Shown here piece after piece: positions 29,234 to 38,221 of a stretch of DNA of 39,877 nt (positions are counted from its first letter, which is position 1; each line of letters opens with the position of its first letter). Made by a program: the position numbers and the translations under genes. This DNA comes from an uncultured Mucilaginibacter sp. GTDB lineage: Bacteria; Bacteroidota; Bacteroidia; Sphingobacteriales; Sphingobacteriaceae. The notes under the pieces were generated by a model that had not been told where the DNA came from, ran no database searches, and worked only from the letters and a program-made list of their open reading frames with translations. The DNA lies in assembly GCA_913777515.1 (NCBI GenBank), contig CAJYSL010000277.1:1-39877 (forward strand). The letters are read 5' to 3'.

Positions 29234-30415
29234 TTAAAAGCCGAAGTGTTTAATATAAGTTGATAAATCTTTGTCGCCGCGGCCCGACAGGCATACCACC
29301 ACATTGTCGTCTTTCTCAAATTTCATTTTCTCAAGATAGGCAAACGCGTGTGCCGACTCGATAGCCGGAATGATACCTTCCAGTTGTGAGAGCAGCAAGC
29401 CGGCTTGTAACGACTCATCATCAGTAATGTTTACATACTGCGCACGCTGTATTTTATGCAGATGAGCATGCTGCGGACCGATACCGGGATAATCCAGACC
29501 TGCCGAAATAGAATAGGGCTCTACCACTTGTCCGTCATCCGTCTGCATCAAAATGGTACGGCTACCGTGCAATATACCTTCGCGGCCTAACACTGATGTT
29601 GCTGCCGAATGTCCGCTATCTACACCTTTGCCCGCTGCTTCAACCGCAATCAATTTTACCTGCTCATCCTCTAAAAAGTGGTAGAACATACCCATGGCGT
29701 TACTGCCACCGCCTACACAAGCCAATACATATTCGGGTAATTCTTTACCGGTTTGTTCCAGCAATTGTTTTTTAGTTTCTAAAGAGATAATGGATTGAAA
29801 CTGGGCTACCATTTCGGGATAAGGATAAGGCCCGACTACCGAACCGATAATATAATGCGTATCAACCGGGTTGCCAATCCAATCGCGCATAGCTTCGTTG
29901 GTGGCATCTTTAAGGGTTTTACTGCCCGAGGTGGCCGGCACTACGGTAGCACCCAGCATTTTCATGCGGGCTACGTTAGGCGCCTGGCGCTCCATATCTA
30001 TCTCGCCCATATACACCACACATTGCATGCCCATCAACGCACAAACTGTAGCGGTGGCTACACCATGCTGACCGGCGCCTGTTTCGGCAATAATGCGTTT
30101 TTTGCCCAGGCGCTGGGCCAAAAGTATCTGGCCTATGGCATTGTTTATTTTATGCGAGCCAGTATGGTTTAAATCTTCGCGCTTTAAAAATATATTGGCA
30201 CCATATTTTTCAGAAAGCCGTTTTGCCAAATACAGCGGCGAAGGCCGGCCAACGTAATCTTTGAGTAACTGGTCAAATTCGTTTTTAAATCCTGCATCAC
30301 CAATAATTTGCAGGTACTGCTGCCGTAATTCTTCAACGTTTGGGTAAAGCATCTCAGGGATGTATGCCCCGCCAAAATCTCCGTAATATCCCTGCTCGTT
30401 TACTGTATATCTCAT
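29234..30415 (-). CDS. trpB: Tryptophan synthase beta chain
   Basis: [83 protein letters not shown]. Confidence 0.98.
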   Translation of the reverse strand: MRYTVNEQGYYGDFGGAYIPEMLYPNVEELRQQYLQIIGDAGFKNEFDQLLKDYVGRPSPLYLAKRLSEKYGANIFLKREDLNHTGSHKINNAIGQILLAQRLGKKRIIAETGAGQHGVATATVCALMGMQCVVYMGEIDMERQAPNVARMKMLGATVVPATSGSKTLKDATNEAMRDWIGNPVDTHYIIGSVVGPYPYPEMVAQFQSIISLETKKQLLEQTGKELPEYVLACVGGGSNAMGMFYHFLEDEQVKLIAVEAAGKGVDSGHSAATSVLGREGILHGSRTILMQTDDGQVVEPYSISAGLDYPGIGPQHAHLHKIQRAQYVNITDDESLQAGLLLSQLEGIIPAIESAHAFAYLEKMKFEKDDNVVVCLSGRGDKDLSTYIKHFGF

Positions 30416-30417
30416 GG

Positions 30418-31038
30418 TTAGTTAGCTCTTAATATATTAAATGCGTTGCGCAACTGGTCTATGTTTTTTAATCCGGGCTCAATTTCAAACCGGCTATTCA
30501 GGTCAACACCGTAAAAAGCCGGGTGTTTAATTTCTTTTACGCTGGCGATGTTTTCGGGGCTTAACCCGCCGCAAATAAAAAACGGCACATCCAATTTATA
30601 CTTGGCTAAAATATCCCAGTTAAAAGTTTTACCCGAGCCACCGTGCCCTATCGTTTTGGTATCAAACATAAAGTAATCTACGTGGCCTGCGTAATCGTCC
30701 AATTGTGCAAAGTCAAAATCGTCATCAACACCAAAGGCTTTTAAAACCGTCACTCTATCCCGCAATGCCTGGCAAAAAGCCGGGGATTCGCTGCCGTGCA
30801 ATTGTACGGCATTAAACCCCAATTGGTTTATCAGAGCATTAATTTTATCAGCCTCTTCATTTACAAAAACAGCTGTTTTGCAGATGGACTCAGGCAAGGC
30901 GGTTAGTACCTCTGCCGGTAAATCAGCAATGTACCGGGGCGATAAACCATAGCAAATAAAGCCCGTATAATCTGGATTCAACTCGGCCAATGCCTTAATA
31001 TTTTCAGGATACTTCATCCCGCAAACCTTAATCTTCAT
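30418..31038 (-). CDS. trpF: Phosphoribosylanthranilate isomerase
   Basis: [30 protein letters not shown]...AVQLHGSES...LKAFGV...GGSGKTFNW...[12 protein letters not shown]...GVDLNSRFE. Confidence 0.95.
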   Translation of the reverse strand: MKIKVCGMKYPENIKALAELNPDYTGFICYGLSPRYIADLPAEVLTALPESICKTAVFVNEEADKINALINQLGFNAVQLHGSESPAFCQALRDRVTVLKAFGVDDDFDFAQLDDYAGHVDYFMFDTKTIGHGGSGKTFNWDILAKYKLDVPFFICGGLSPENIASVKEIKHPAFYGVDLNSRFEIEPGLKNIDQLRNAFNILRAN

Positions 31039-31039
31039 G

Positions 31040-32029
31040 TTAGCTTTGCAACAGGCTTTTAAAACTATTAAGAGCTTTACCGTTCATCAGGCTTTCTTCG
31101 GCTTCGTAAAAACTGTCGGCAAAACTTTGGCCGCCTTTAATGGTGCGGATGGCTAAAGCTGCATTGCAAAGCACTACATTATTTTGCGCCGTAGTGGCTT
31201 TACCCTCTAACACCTGCATAAATATCGCAGCCGAATCTGCCACGGTATGGCCTCCGGTTATCTCCTCAGCATTAACCTTGTCAAAACCTAAAGCGGTAAT
31301 ACTGTTAATCCTCTCGCCATCTGCCGAAAAGGTTTTAAAATCGCCGGTTAACGATACCTCATCATAACCATCCAACGCATTTACAATAGTATAGTTGATG
31401 GTTGATTTTTGATAAAGATAGGCGTACAAACGGGCCAGCTCAAGGTTGTAAACACCTACCATCTGGTTATTGGGGCGTGCCGGATTAACCATTGGCCCTA
31501 ACATGTTAAAAAACGTTTTTACCGCTAACTCGCGGCGTACCGGTGCCACGGTTTTCATGGCCGGGTGAAATAGCGGTGCGTGCAAAAAACAAATATTGGC
31601 TTTATCCAAACCGCTGTTTAGCTTATCGCCATCGTTAGTAAACTGGTAGCCCAGGTACTCCATGACGTTGGATGAGCCGCAGCCTGACGATACACCATAG
31701 TTACCATGCTTGGCTACTTTATAACCAGCCCCGGCCACTACAAATGATGCCAGGGTTGATATATTAAAGGTGTCTTTACCATCGCCGCCGGTTCCGCAGA
31801 GGTCTATTAAATCATCGGCTTCTAAATTGATGGGCAGGCACAGCTCCAGCATGGCATCACGGAAACCTTCCAGTTCGTCAACCGTGATGGTACGCATACA
31901 GTAGGCCGTCATAAACGCCGCCATTTGCGACACGTTGTATTTACCTTGTGCTATATTGGTGAGTATCTCTTTAGATTGCTCCCGGCTAAATGTTTTGTGC
32001 TCGAATAAATGATTTAGTATCGCTTTCAT
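31040..32029 (-). CDS. trpD: Anthranilate phosphoribosyltransferase (ORF extends to 32137; true start likely Met at 32029)
   Basis: MKAILNHLFEHKTFSREQSKEILTNIAQGKYNVSQMAAFMTAYCMR...DLCGTGGDGKDTFNISTLASFVVAGAGYKVAKHGNYGVSSGCGSSNVMEYLG. Confidence 0.96.
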   Translation of the reverse strand: MKAILNHLFEHKTFSREQSKEILTNIAQGKYNVSQMAAFMTAYCMRTITVDELEGFRDAMLELCLPINLEADDLIDLCGTGGDGKDTFNISTLASFVVAGAGYKVAKHGNYGVSSGCGSSNVMEYLGYQFTNDGDKLNSGLDKANICFLHAPLFHPAMKTVAPVRRELAVKTFFNMLGPMVNPARPNNQMVGVYNLELARLYAYLYQKSTINYTIVNALDGYDEVSLTGDFKTFSADGERINSITALGFDKVNAEEITGGHTVADSAAIFMQVLEGKATTAQNNVVLCNAALAIRTIKGGQSFADSFYEAEESLMNGKALNSFKSLLQS

Positions 32030-32112
32030 ATTTCGCCAGCTGCCTAAAGTGGAAGCATGGATATTCGTTTTCCCTGATTTGCTTATACATTCCCCCTTCA
32101 GGGGGGAGGCAT

Positions 32113-32140
32113 AAAAAAAGGGCTGCCTTGCGGGCAACCC
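32113..32140 (-). terminator. Attenuator terminator hairpin upstream of trpD
   Basis: Minus strand GGGTTGCC-CGCAA-GGCAGCCC-TTTTTTT (8-bp stem, one G-T wobble, T7). Confidence 0.88.
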
Positions 32141-32181
32141 TTCATATTATATCAATTAATAAACAGGAGATTGCCTTACGA

Positions 32182-32223
32182 TTACTCGTTAAGCCACCAC
32201 CAGTTATTGTTTTGTATATTCAT
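32182..32223 (-). CDS. Trp leader peptide MNIQNNNWWWLNE
   Basis: Minus strand ATG AAT ATA CAA AAC AAT AAC TGG TGG TGG CTT AAC GAG TAA; three consecutive Trp codons upstream of an intrinsic terminator and trpD. Confidence 0.88.
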   Translation of the reverse strand: MNIQNNNWWWLNE

Positions 32224-32235
32224 TGTTTACGGTGG

Positions 32236-32267
32236 CAAATATGATTATTGTTTTTTCGAAATGCAAA
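32236..32267 (-). promoter_or_regulatory. Candidate promoter of the trp leader
   Basis: Minus strand TTTG (32264-32267), 20-nt spacer, CATATTTG (32236-32243; one mismatch to TAnnTTTG), ending 12 nt before leader ATG. Confidence 0.45.
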
Positions 32268-32311
32268 TGATAATAATATTTTTATGAGCAAAACAGCACT
32301 CAACAAACTAC

Positions 32312-33256
32312 ATGGCAATAGGTAACAGGGTAATTAATCCCGAGGATGATTTAGGCTTTGGCCGACAGGCCGTTGCACAACGGGTAATTAATAAAGACGG
32401 CTCGATAAACGTTAACCGCCGGGGCCTCCCTTTTTTCAGAACAACCGACGTTTACAACCACCTTATCAGCATGAGCTGGACTAAATTCTGGCTGGTGATA
32501 CTAAGCGGTTACCTGATTACCAACATTGCTTTTGCCTTTATTTATAACCTCACCGGCATAAAAAACCTGGAAGGTGCTGATGGCAAAACCATGATAGCTC
32601 ATTTTTTTGATGCCTTTTTCTTTTCGGCACAAACCCTGTCGACGGTTGGGTATGGGCATATTAGTCCTAAAGGTATACTAACCAATTCTATTGCAGCTTT
32701 TGAGTCGATGTTGGGACTGCTATCGTTCGCGTTGGCTACCGGTTTACTTTATGGCCGGTTTTCGCGGCCGTCGGCTAAAATTATTTACAGCAATAATATG
32801 CTGGTAGCACCTTATCTGCAAAACCAGAAGGGTTTGATGTTCAGACTGGGTAACCTGCGCAGCAATACACTCATTGACCTTTCGGTTGATGTGATATTTT
32901 CGTACAACGAGCAGGTAGACGGTAAGATAGTCCGTAAGTTTTTTCCGTTGAAGCTGGAACGCAGCAAAGCCAGCATTTTAACCCTAAGCTGGACGGTGGT
33001 ACATCCGCTTGACGAAGATAGCCCGCTTTTTCATGTAACACCCGAAGAACTGAAAGCCACTAACGCCAATTTTGCGGTATTAATGAAAGCATATGACGAC
33101 ACCTTTTCGCAAACGGTGCATTCGCGCACCTCTTACCAGTATGATGAGTTAATATGGGGAGCCAAATTTACGCCGGCATTTTATACGGATGAAGACGGCA
33201 AGGTATCGCTTGATTTAAGCAGGATTGGCACTTATGCCAAAGCAGACCTTCCGTAA
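32312..33256 (+). CDS. Inward-rectifier-type (KirBac-like) potassium channel
   Basis: FFFSAQTLSTVGYGHISPKGILTNSIAAFESMLGLLSFALATGLLYGRFSRPSAKIIYSNNMLVAPY followed by cytoplasmic Ig-like Kir domain (LMFRLGNLRSNTLIDLSVDV...WTVVHPLDEDSPL). Confidence 0.93.
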   Translation: MAIGNRVINPEDDLGFGRQAVAQRVINKDGSINVNRRGLPFFRTTDVYNHLISMSWTKFWLVILSGYLITNIAFAFIYNLTGIKNLEGADGKTMIAHFFDAFFFSAQTLSTVGYGHISPKGILTNSIAAFESMLGLLSFALATGLLYGRFSRPSAKIIYSNNMLVAPYLQNQKGLMFRLGNLRSNTLIDLSVDVIFSYNEQVDGKIVRKFFPLKLERSKASILTLSWTVVHPLDEDSPLFHVTPEELKATNANFAVLMKAYDDTFSQTVHSRTSYQYDELIWGAKFTPAFYTDEDGKVSLDLSRIGTYAKADLP

Positions 33257-33293
33257 TCAAGTATTTAGCCCGGTAAATTAATTCCTACAGAAA

Positions 33294-34109
33294 TTACTTC
33301 AGCAGTGGGTCTTTCTCTTTGGTAAAAACATTATACACCAGCTTATCCAGCCAAGCCGGGAATATTTTACTTAGCGTTACAGTGAGTTTGCCCTGACCTG
33401 TCATAATGAGCGTACGGGCACGGTTTTCAATGCCGTCGGCAATAAGCTTAGCTACCTCTTCGGCAGTCATCATTTTTTCTTCGTTCAGGCTGCTTTCGCC
33501 CTGCTGCTGTGCGCTTTGGTTAAGGGCAGTATTACGAATATTGGATGCCGTGAAACCCGGACAGGCCGTCATTATGTGTACGCCGGTTTTTAAGTTTTCG
33601 ATACGCAAGGCATCTAAAAAACCATTCATAGCAAACTTGGATGCCGAATAACCGGTACGCCCAGGTAAGCCTTTATAACCGGCAATAGATGACACGCCTA
33701 CAATACTACCCTGCGTCTTAATAATTTCGGGCAAGGCATATTTGGTGCAATAAACCGTGCCCCAAAAATTAACGTCCATCAGGGTCTTCAGCACCTTTAA
33801 ATCCAAATCTTTGAATAGCGCACGCATAGATATGCCCGCGTTGTTAATCAGCACATCTATTTTGCCATAGGTAAGTATGGCTTGTTTAATTAAAAAAGCG
33901 CAGTCGTCCTCAACACTTACATCACACTGTACGGCTACCGCTTTGGTTTGAAAACGTTTTTCGATATCCTGCGTAATTTCGCACAAGGTTACGTATTGGC
34001 GTGCACCCAATACTAAGTTTGCACCACGACCGGCCAACTCATAAGCCAATGCTTTGCCAATGCCTGATGAGGCACCGGTAATAATAACAACCTTGCTTTT
34101 TAAATTCAT
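33294..34109 (-). CDS. SDR family oxidoreductase (ORF extends to 34127; likely start 34109)
   Basis: MNLKSKVVIITGASSGIGKALAYELAGRGANLVLGAR...LINNAGISM...SSIAGYKGLPGRTGYSASKFAMNGF. Confidence 0.93.
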   Translation of the reverse strand: MNLKSKVVIITGASSGIGKALAYELAGRGANLVLGARQYVTLCEITQDIEKRFQTKAVAVQCDVSVEDDCAFLIKQAILTYGKIDVLINNAGISMRALFKDLDLKVLKTLMDVNFWGTVYCTKYALPEIIKTQGSIVGVSSIAGYKGLPGRTGYSASKFAMNGFLDALRIENLKTGVHIMTACPGFTASNIRNTALNQSAQQQGESSLNEEKMMTAEEVAKLIADGIENRARTLIMTGQGKLTVTLSKIFPAWLDKLVYNVFTKEKDPLLK

Positions 34110-34930
34110 ACCGCTGACGAAGACCACCGGGGCATGGCTTTGAGGCGCAGCTCAGGCATCTTGAATAAATATTTAGCTGCAAAAGTAAACATTGCGCCGT
34201 AGAAGTTGCGCAAATGGTGCCAGCTAACTTTAGAGGATTGCACCTGTTGCTGTATCACAAAGGTTTTAGCGAAGTAATAATTACGGAAACCCTCCAACCG
34301 CATACGGTATGATAGGTCGATGTCGTACCCATAAACCGGAAAGCGCTCATCAAACAAACCGGTTACATTGAGCGCTGATTTGCGCAGAAGCATAAAGCAA
34401 CCGTTGAGCACATCAGTTTCGGTATTCTCAAATTCTTCAACCCAACCGGCCTCGTAATGCGGACTAAAAAGGCGCGACTTGGAAAATAAGCGAGCCAAAC
34501 CGGTAAACCTGAAAAAGTTAACCCAGGCAACCGGCATTCCTTTTTTTGATTCGGGGATAAAGTGACCTTCGGCATCCAGCATCCTTACGGATAAACCACC
34601 TACGTGCGGATGGATATCCATAAACTGCAGAACCTTGTCAAGCGTGTCTTCACTATTGATGACAGATGGATGCATGATTAAAACATAATCACCGGATGCA
34701 TTTTCCATCGCCTGGTTAACCGATTTGGCGAAACCTAAATCCTTGTCATTAACCATCACATTTGCTTCCGGAAACTCGGCTTGTAACATAGCCACCGACC
34801 GGTCGGCCGAGGCATTATCTGCCACTATCATTTCCATCTCCAGATGATGCGCAGCTTTTTGCAGAGCCGAAAGAGCGTTTCGCAATGGCTTGCACATATC
34901 CTGGTTAACAATGATGGCAGATAGTCTCAT
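34106..34930 (-). CDS. Glycosyltransferase family 2 protein
   Basis: MRLSAIIVNQDMCKPLRNALSAL...MIVADNASADRSVAMLQAEFPEANVMVNDKDLGFAKSVNQAMENASGDYVLIMHPSV; ATGA overlap with the SDR gene. Confidence 0.92.
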   Translation of the reverse strand: MRLSAIIVNQDMCKPLRNALSALQKAAHHLEMEMIVADNASADRSVAMLQAEFPEANVMVNDKDLGFAKSVNQAMENASGDYVLIMHPSVINSEDTLDKVLQFMDIHPHVGGLSVRMLDAEGHFIPESKKGMPVAWVNFFRFTGLARLFSKSRLFSPHYEAGWVEEFENTETDVLNGCFMLLRKSALNVTGLFDERFPVYGYDIDLSYRMRLEGFRNYYFAKTFVIQQQVQSSKVSWHHLRNFYGAMFTFAAKYLFKMPELRLKAMPRWSSSAV

Positions 34931-34931
34931 A

Positions 34932-35552
34932 TTATGTTTTAACGAGTGAATTTTCGTATGGAACGCGGGTAGTGATTGACCGCCCTAAGGTAATCTCGTC
35001 CACATACTCTAACTCTCCTCCAAACGCTATGCCACGGGCAATGGTTGATATACTAATATTATAATCTTTTAACTTTTTATGTAAATAAAAGATAGTAGTA
35101 TCCCCTTCCATGGTTGCACTCAACGCAAAAATCACTTCTTTCACCTCATTCGCCCTGATTCGCTCAATTAATGACTCTACTTCCAGGTTAGACGGTCCTA
35201 CTCCATCCATCGGAGATATCAAACCGCCAAGCACATGGTATACACCACTGTACTGATTTGTATTCTCTATGGCCATTACATCGCGCGTGTCTTCTACCAC
35301 GCAAATGGTGTGATGGTCGCGTTTGTACGATGAGCATATCTCGCAAACCGTGTAATCAGATATGTTATGGCAGGTACGGCAATGTTGAATTTCGTTACGC
35401 AGCTTCGTCATGGCAACACTAAAACGCTCCACATCAGGCTTATCCTGGTTAAGCAAATGCAATACCAGCCTAAGTGCCGTTTTCTGCCCTATTCCGGGCA
35501 GTTTAGTGAACTCCCCAACAGCATTCTCCAACAATTTTGACGAAAAAATCAT
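34932..35552 (-). CDS. recR: Recombination mediator protein RecR
   Basis: [21 protein letters not shown]4 zinc motif [16 protein letters not shown]; Toprim [14 protein letters not shown]...[19 protein letters not shown]. Confidence 0.97.
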   Translation of the reverse strand: MIFSSKLLENAVGEFTKLPGIGQKTALRLVLHLLNQDKPDVERFSVAMTKLRNEIQHCRTCHNISDYTVCEICSSYKRDHHTICVVEDTRDVMAIENTNQYSGVYHVLGGLISPMDGVGPSNLEVESLIERIRANEVKEVIFALSATMEGDTTIFYLHKKLKDYNISISTIARGIAFGGELEYVDEITLGRSITTRVPYENSLVKT

Positions 35553-35754
35553 ACATCAAATTTACAAAAATTGCGCCTAAAAATAGGTCAGTAAACCGTC
35601 ATCTGCTATTAAAATCAACGGTTGTATTTTCGTTTTTTTAACCCTTAGGCAAGCAGCATAAAAGTTTTTATATTAGCTTGCACACACTAACATTAGCCCG
35701 CGGGCTGATACCAAATGCTAACCATATCAAACTGACTATTTTAAGTAAACAACT

Positions 35755-37239
35755 ATGTCGCCAGGAACTCTACTCATATTTATAGCCGGATACTTTTTGG
35801 TGCTTATTCTCATCTCGTACCTCACCTCGCGCAAATCATCCGATAACGATACCTTTTTCGTAGCCAACCGCAACTCCAAATGGTATTTGGTAGCTTTTGG
35901 TATGATTGGTACTGCCCTGAGCGGTGTTACCTTCATCTCGGTACCCGGTAAAGTGGGCGCACCCAGCGGCGACCAGTTTGCTTACTTTCAGTTTGTGTTG
36001 GGTAACGCCGCAGGCTTTATCATTATTGCCACGGTGCTGTTGCCGCTGTATTACCGGCTGCAGGTAACTTCTATTTACAGCTACATCGAAAACGCTTTGG
36101 GTCGTTGGAGTTATAAAACAGCAGCGACCATATTTTTAATTAGCCGCACCATTGGTTCGTCGTTCCGGTTGTATTTGGTAGTAATTGTGTTGCAGAAATT
36201 TATTTTTGACAGCTATGGCATTCCGTTTTGGGCAACGGTGCTGCTTTGCCTGTTGCTTATCTGGTCGTACACGTTTAAAGGCGGATTAAAAACCATAATT
36301 ATTACCGATAGCTTGCAAACACTGTTCCTGGTATCTTCTGTATTTTTATCTATCTATTTTATCTGCCGCAGTTTAGATTACAACCTGTTCGAGGCGGCAG
36401 ATGCCATCAAAAACAGCAGCTATTCTAAAATATTTTTCCTGAACGATTTTGTAAGCAGCAAACTGCACCTGAGCAAACAGTTTTTGGGTGGTTTATTTAT
36501 CACTGTAGCCATGACCGGGCTTGACCAGGATTTGATGCAGAAAAACCTGAGCTGTAAAAACATCGGCGAAGCACAAAAAAACATGTTCAGTTTTACGGCA
36601 GTCTTTGTGGTGATTAACATTTTCTTTTTAAGCGTGGGCGCCTTGTTATACTTGTACGCCGCTAAAAACCGCATCACGGTCGAGAAAACCGATTACCTTT
36701 ACCCTACCATTGCGCTGAGGCATCTGGGGTTAGTACCGGCTATTGTTTTTATGCTTGGACTAACGGCTGCCACCTTTGCCACTACCGATTCGGCCCTGAC
36801 GGCTTTAACCACTTCTTTTTGCGTTGACTTTTTAAACTTCAACAAACGTAGTGATACCAACAGCCCCGCCATGGTTAAGGTGCGCCATTATGTGCATATC
36901 GCCTTTTCGGCATTGATGTTTTTAACCATTATTTTATTTAACGCAGTAAACAACGATGCCGTAGTGAGTGCTATTTTTAAAGTGGCCTCATACACTTATG
37001 GTCCGCTGCTTGGCTTGTACAGCTTTGGTTTGTTTGTGAGCAGCAGGCAGGTAAATGATAAACTGGTGCCATTTATTTGCTTAATATCACCTGCTATCTG
37101 TTACTTTTTAAGCACCGAGTCTGCCAGTATTTTAGGCGGATATGTTTTTGACAACGAATTAATCATTGTGAATGGTTTAATTACCTTTGGCGGCTTGCTG
37201 CTTACCTCAAAGGCTAAAACCAAAATAGCAGCGTTATAG
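35755..37239 (+). CDS. Sodium:solute symporter (SSS family)
   Basis: About 13 TM helices; FVANRNSKWYLVAFGMIGTALSGVTFISVPGKVG...GLDQDLMQKNLSCKNIGEAQKNMF...LGLTAATFATTDSALTALTTSFCVDFL. Confidence 0.93.
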   Translation: MSPGTLLIFIAGYFLVLILISYLTSRKSSDNDTFFVANRNSKWYLVAFGMIGTALSGVTFISVPGKVGAPSGDQFAYFQFVLGNAAGFIIIATVLLPLYYRLQVTSIYSYIENALGRWSYKTAATIFLISRTIGSSFRLYLVVIVLQKFIFDSYGIPFWATVLLCLLLIWSYTFKGGLKTIIITDSLQTLFLVSSVFLSIYFICRSLDYNLFEAADAIKNSSYSKIFFLNDFVSSKLHLSKQFLGGLFITVAMTGLDQDLMQKNLSCKNIGEAQKNMFSFTAVFVVINIFFLSVGALLYLYAAKNRITVEKTDYLYPTIALRHLGLVPAIVFMLGLTAATFATTDSALTALTTSFCVDFLNFNKRSDTNSPAMVKVRHYVHIAFSALMFLTIILFNAVNNDAVVSAIFKVASYTYGPLLGLYSFGLFVSSRQVNDKLVPFICLISPAICYFLSTESASILGGYVFDNELIIVNGLITFGGLLLTSKAKTKIAAL

Positions 37240-37258
37240 TTAATTTAAATTTAACAGC

Positions 37259-37966
37259 ATGACAAATGATGATAAAATAAGACAAGCTTTCCATAACCAA
37301 AACTGGCACGAGATTAAAGTAACCGACTCTTGGCAGATTTTTAAAATTATGGCCGAGTTTGTTGATGGCTTTGAAAAACTGGCCAAAATTGGCCCATGTG
37401 TATCCATTTTTGGTTCGGCTCGTACACATAACGATAACCCATTTTATAAACTGGCCGAAGATACCGCCCGCCTGCTTACCGAGCGCGGTTTTGGTGTCAT
37501 CTCCGGCGGTGGTCCGGGTATTATGGAGGCGGCCAACAAAGGCGCTTACGAAGCCGGTGGTAAATCGGTAGGTTTAAATATTGAGCTGCCGTTTGAGCAG
37601 TTCCACAACAAGTATATCGACCGGGATAAACTCCTGGAGTTTGATTACTTTTTTGTACGCAAAGTAATGTTTATGAAGTACTCGCAGGGCTTTATTGTAC
37701 TGCCCGGTGGTTTTGGTACCATGGACGAATCTTTCGAGGCGATTACACTGATACAAACCGGTAAAATTGCCCGTTTCCCTATTGTGTTTGTGGGGGTTGA
37801 TTACTGGAAAGGCCTGTTTGACTGGGTGGAAGAAAAAATGCTGAACAGCGAACGCAACATCAGTCCTGATGATTTAAACCTGTACCGCGTAGTTGATACT
37901 GCCGAAGAAGCGGTAGAGCACATCTTCCGTTTTTACGACAAGTACCTGCTCAAACCCAACTTTTAA
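37259..37966 (+). CDS. LOG family / TIGR00730-type Rossmann-fold protein
   Basis: VSIFGSARTHNDNPFYKLAEDTARLLTERGFGVISGGGPGIMEAANKGAYEAGGKSVGLNIELPFEQ...FIVLPGGFGTMDESFEAITLIQTGKI. Confidence 0.93.
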   Translation: MTNDDKIRQAFHNQNWHEIKVTDSWQIFKIMAEFVDGFEKLAKIGPCVSIFGSARTHNDNPFYKLAEDTARLLTERGFGVISGGGPGIMEAANKGAYEAGGKSVGLNIELPFEQFHNKYIDRDKLLEFDYFFVRKVMFMKYSQGFIVLPGGFGTMDESFEAITLIQTGKIARFPIVFVGVDYWKGLFDWVEEKMLNSERNISPDDLNLYRVVDTAEEAVEHIFRFYDKYLLKPNF

Positions 37967-37991
37967 CGGCTTCAGCTCTCATATTTCATGG

Positions 37992-38056
37992 GCGGATAAC
38001 ATTGCAGTTGTCCGCATCTATTCAGCAAACCGGATATTTCAAAACAGGAATATCCG
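37992..38056. terminator. Two consecutive hairpins downstream of LOG-family gene
   Basis: GCGGATAAC-attgca-GTTGTCCGC (37992-38015) and CGGATATT-tcaaaacagg-AATATCCG (38031-38056). Confidence 0.45.
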
Positions 38057-38221
38057 ATTTGTTGCTTTTATAGCCGGTTTCAATTACATGATTATTTACG
38101 GCTTGCTCCATAGTTTCACTAACTGGCAATTGTGATTAACAAGTTTTTACCAAGAATGTAACGTAACACTGCATGCGATTAAAACCTCCATTATCCGGTA
38201 TAATTTCTTTATTTTGCGGAT

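Noticed and set aside
29795-30172. Plus-strand ORF of 125 aa inside trpB
   Set aside because: Antisense to trpB, His-rich low-plausibility translation.
32030-32137. 36-aa N-terminal extension of TrpD (MPARQPFFYASPLKGEC...)
   Set aside because: Overlaps the attenuator downstream region and a palindrome; family homology begins at Met 32029 (MKAILNHLFEHKTF).
35695-35706. Perfect 12-bp palindrome AGCCCGCGGGCT between recR and the symporter
   Set aside because: Short, single copy as far as seen, no flanking element or dyad partner; could be chance.
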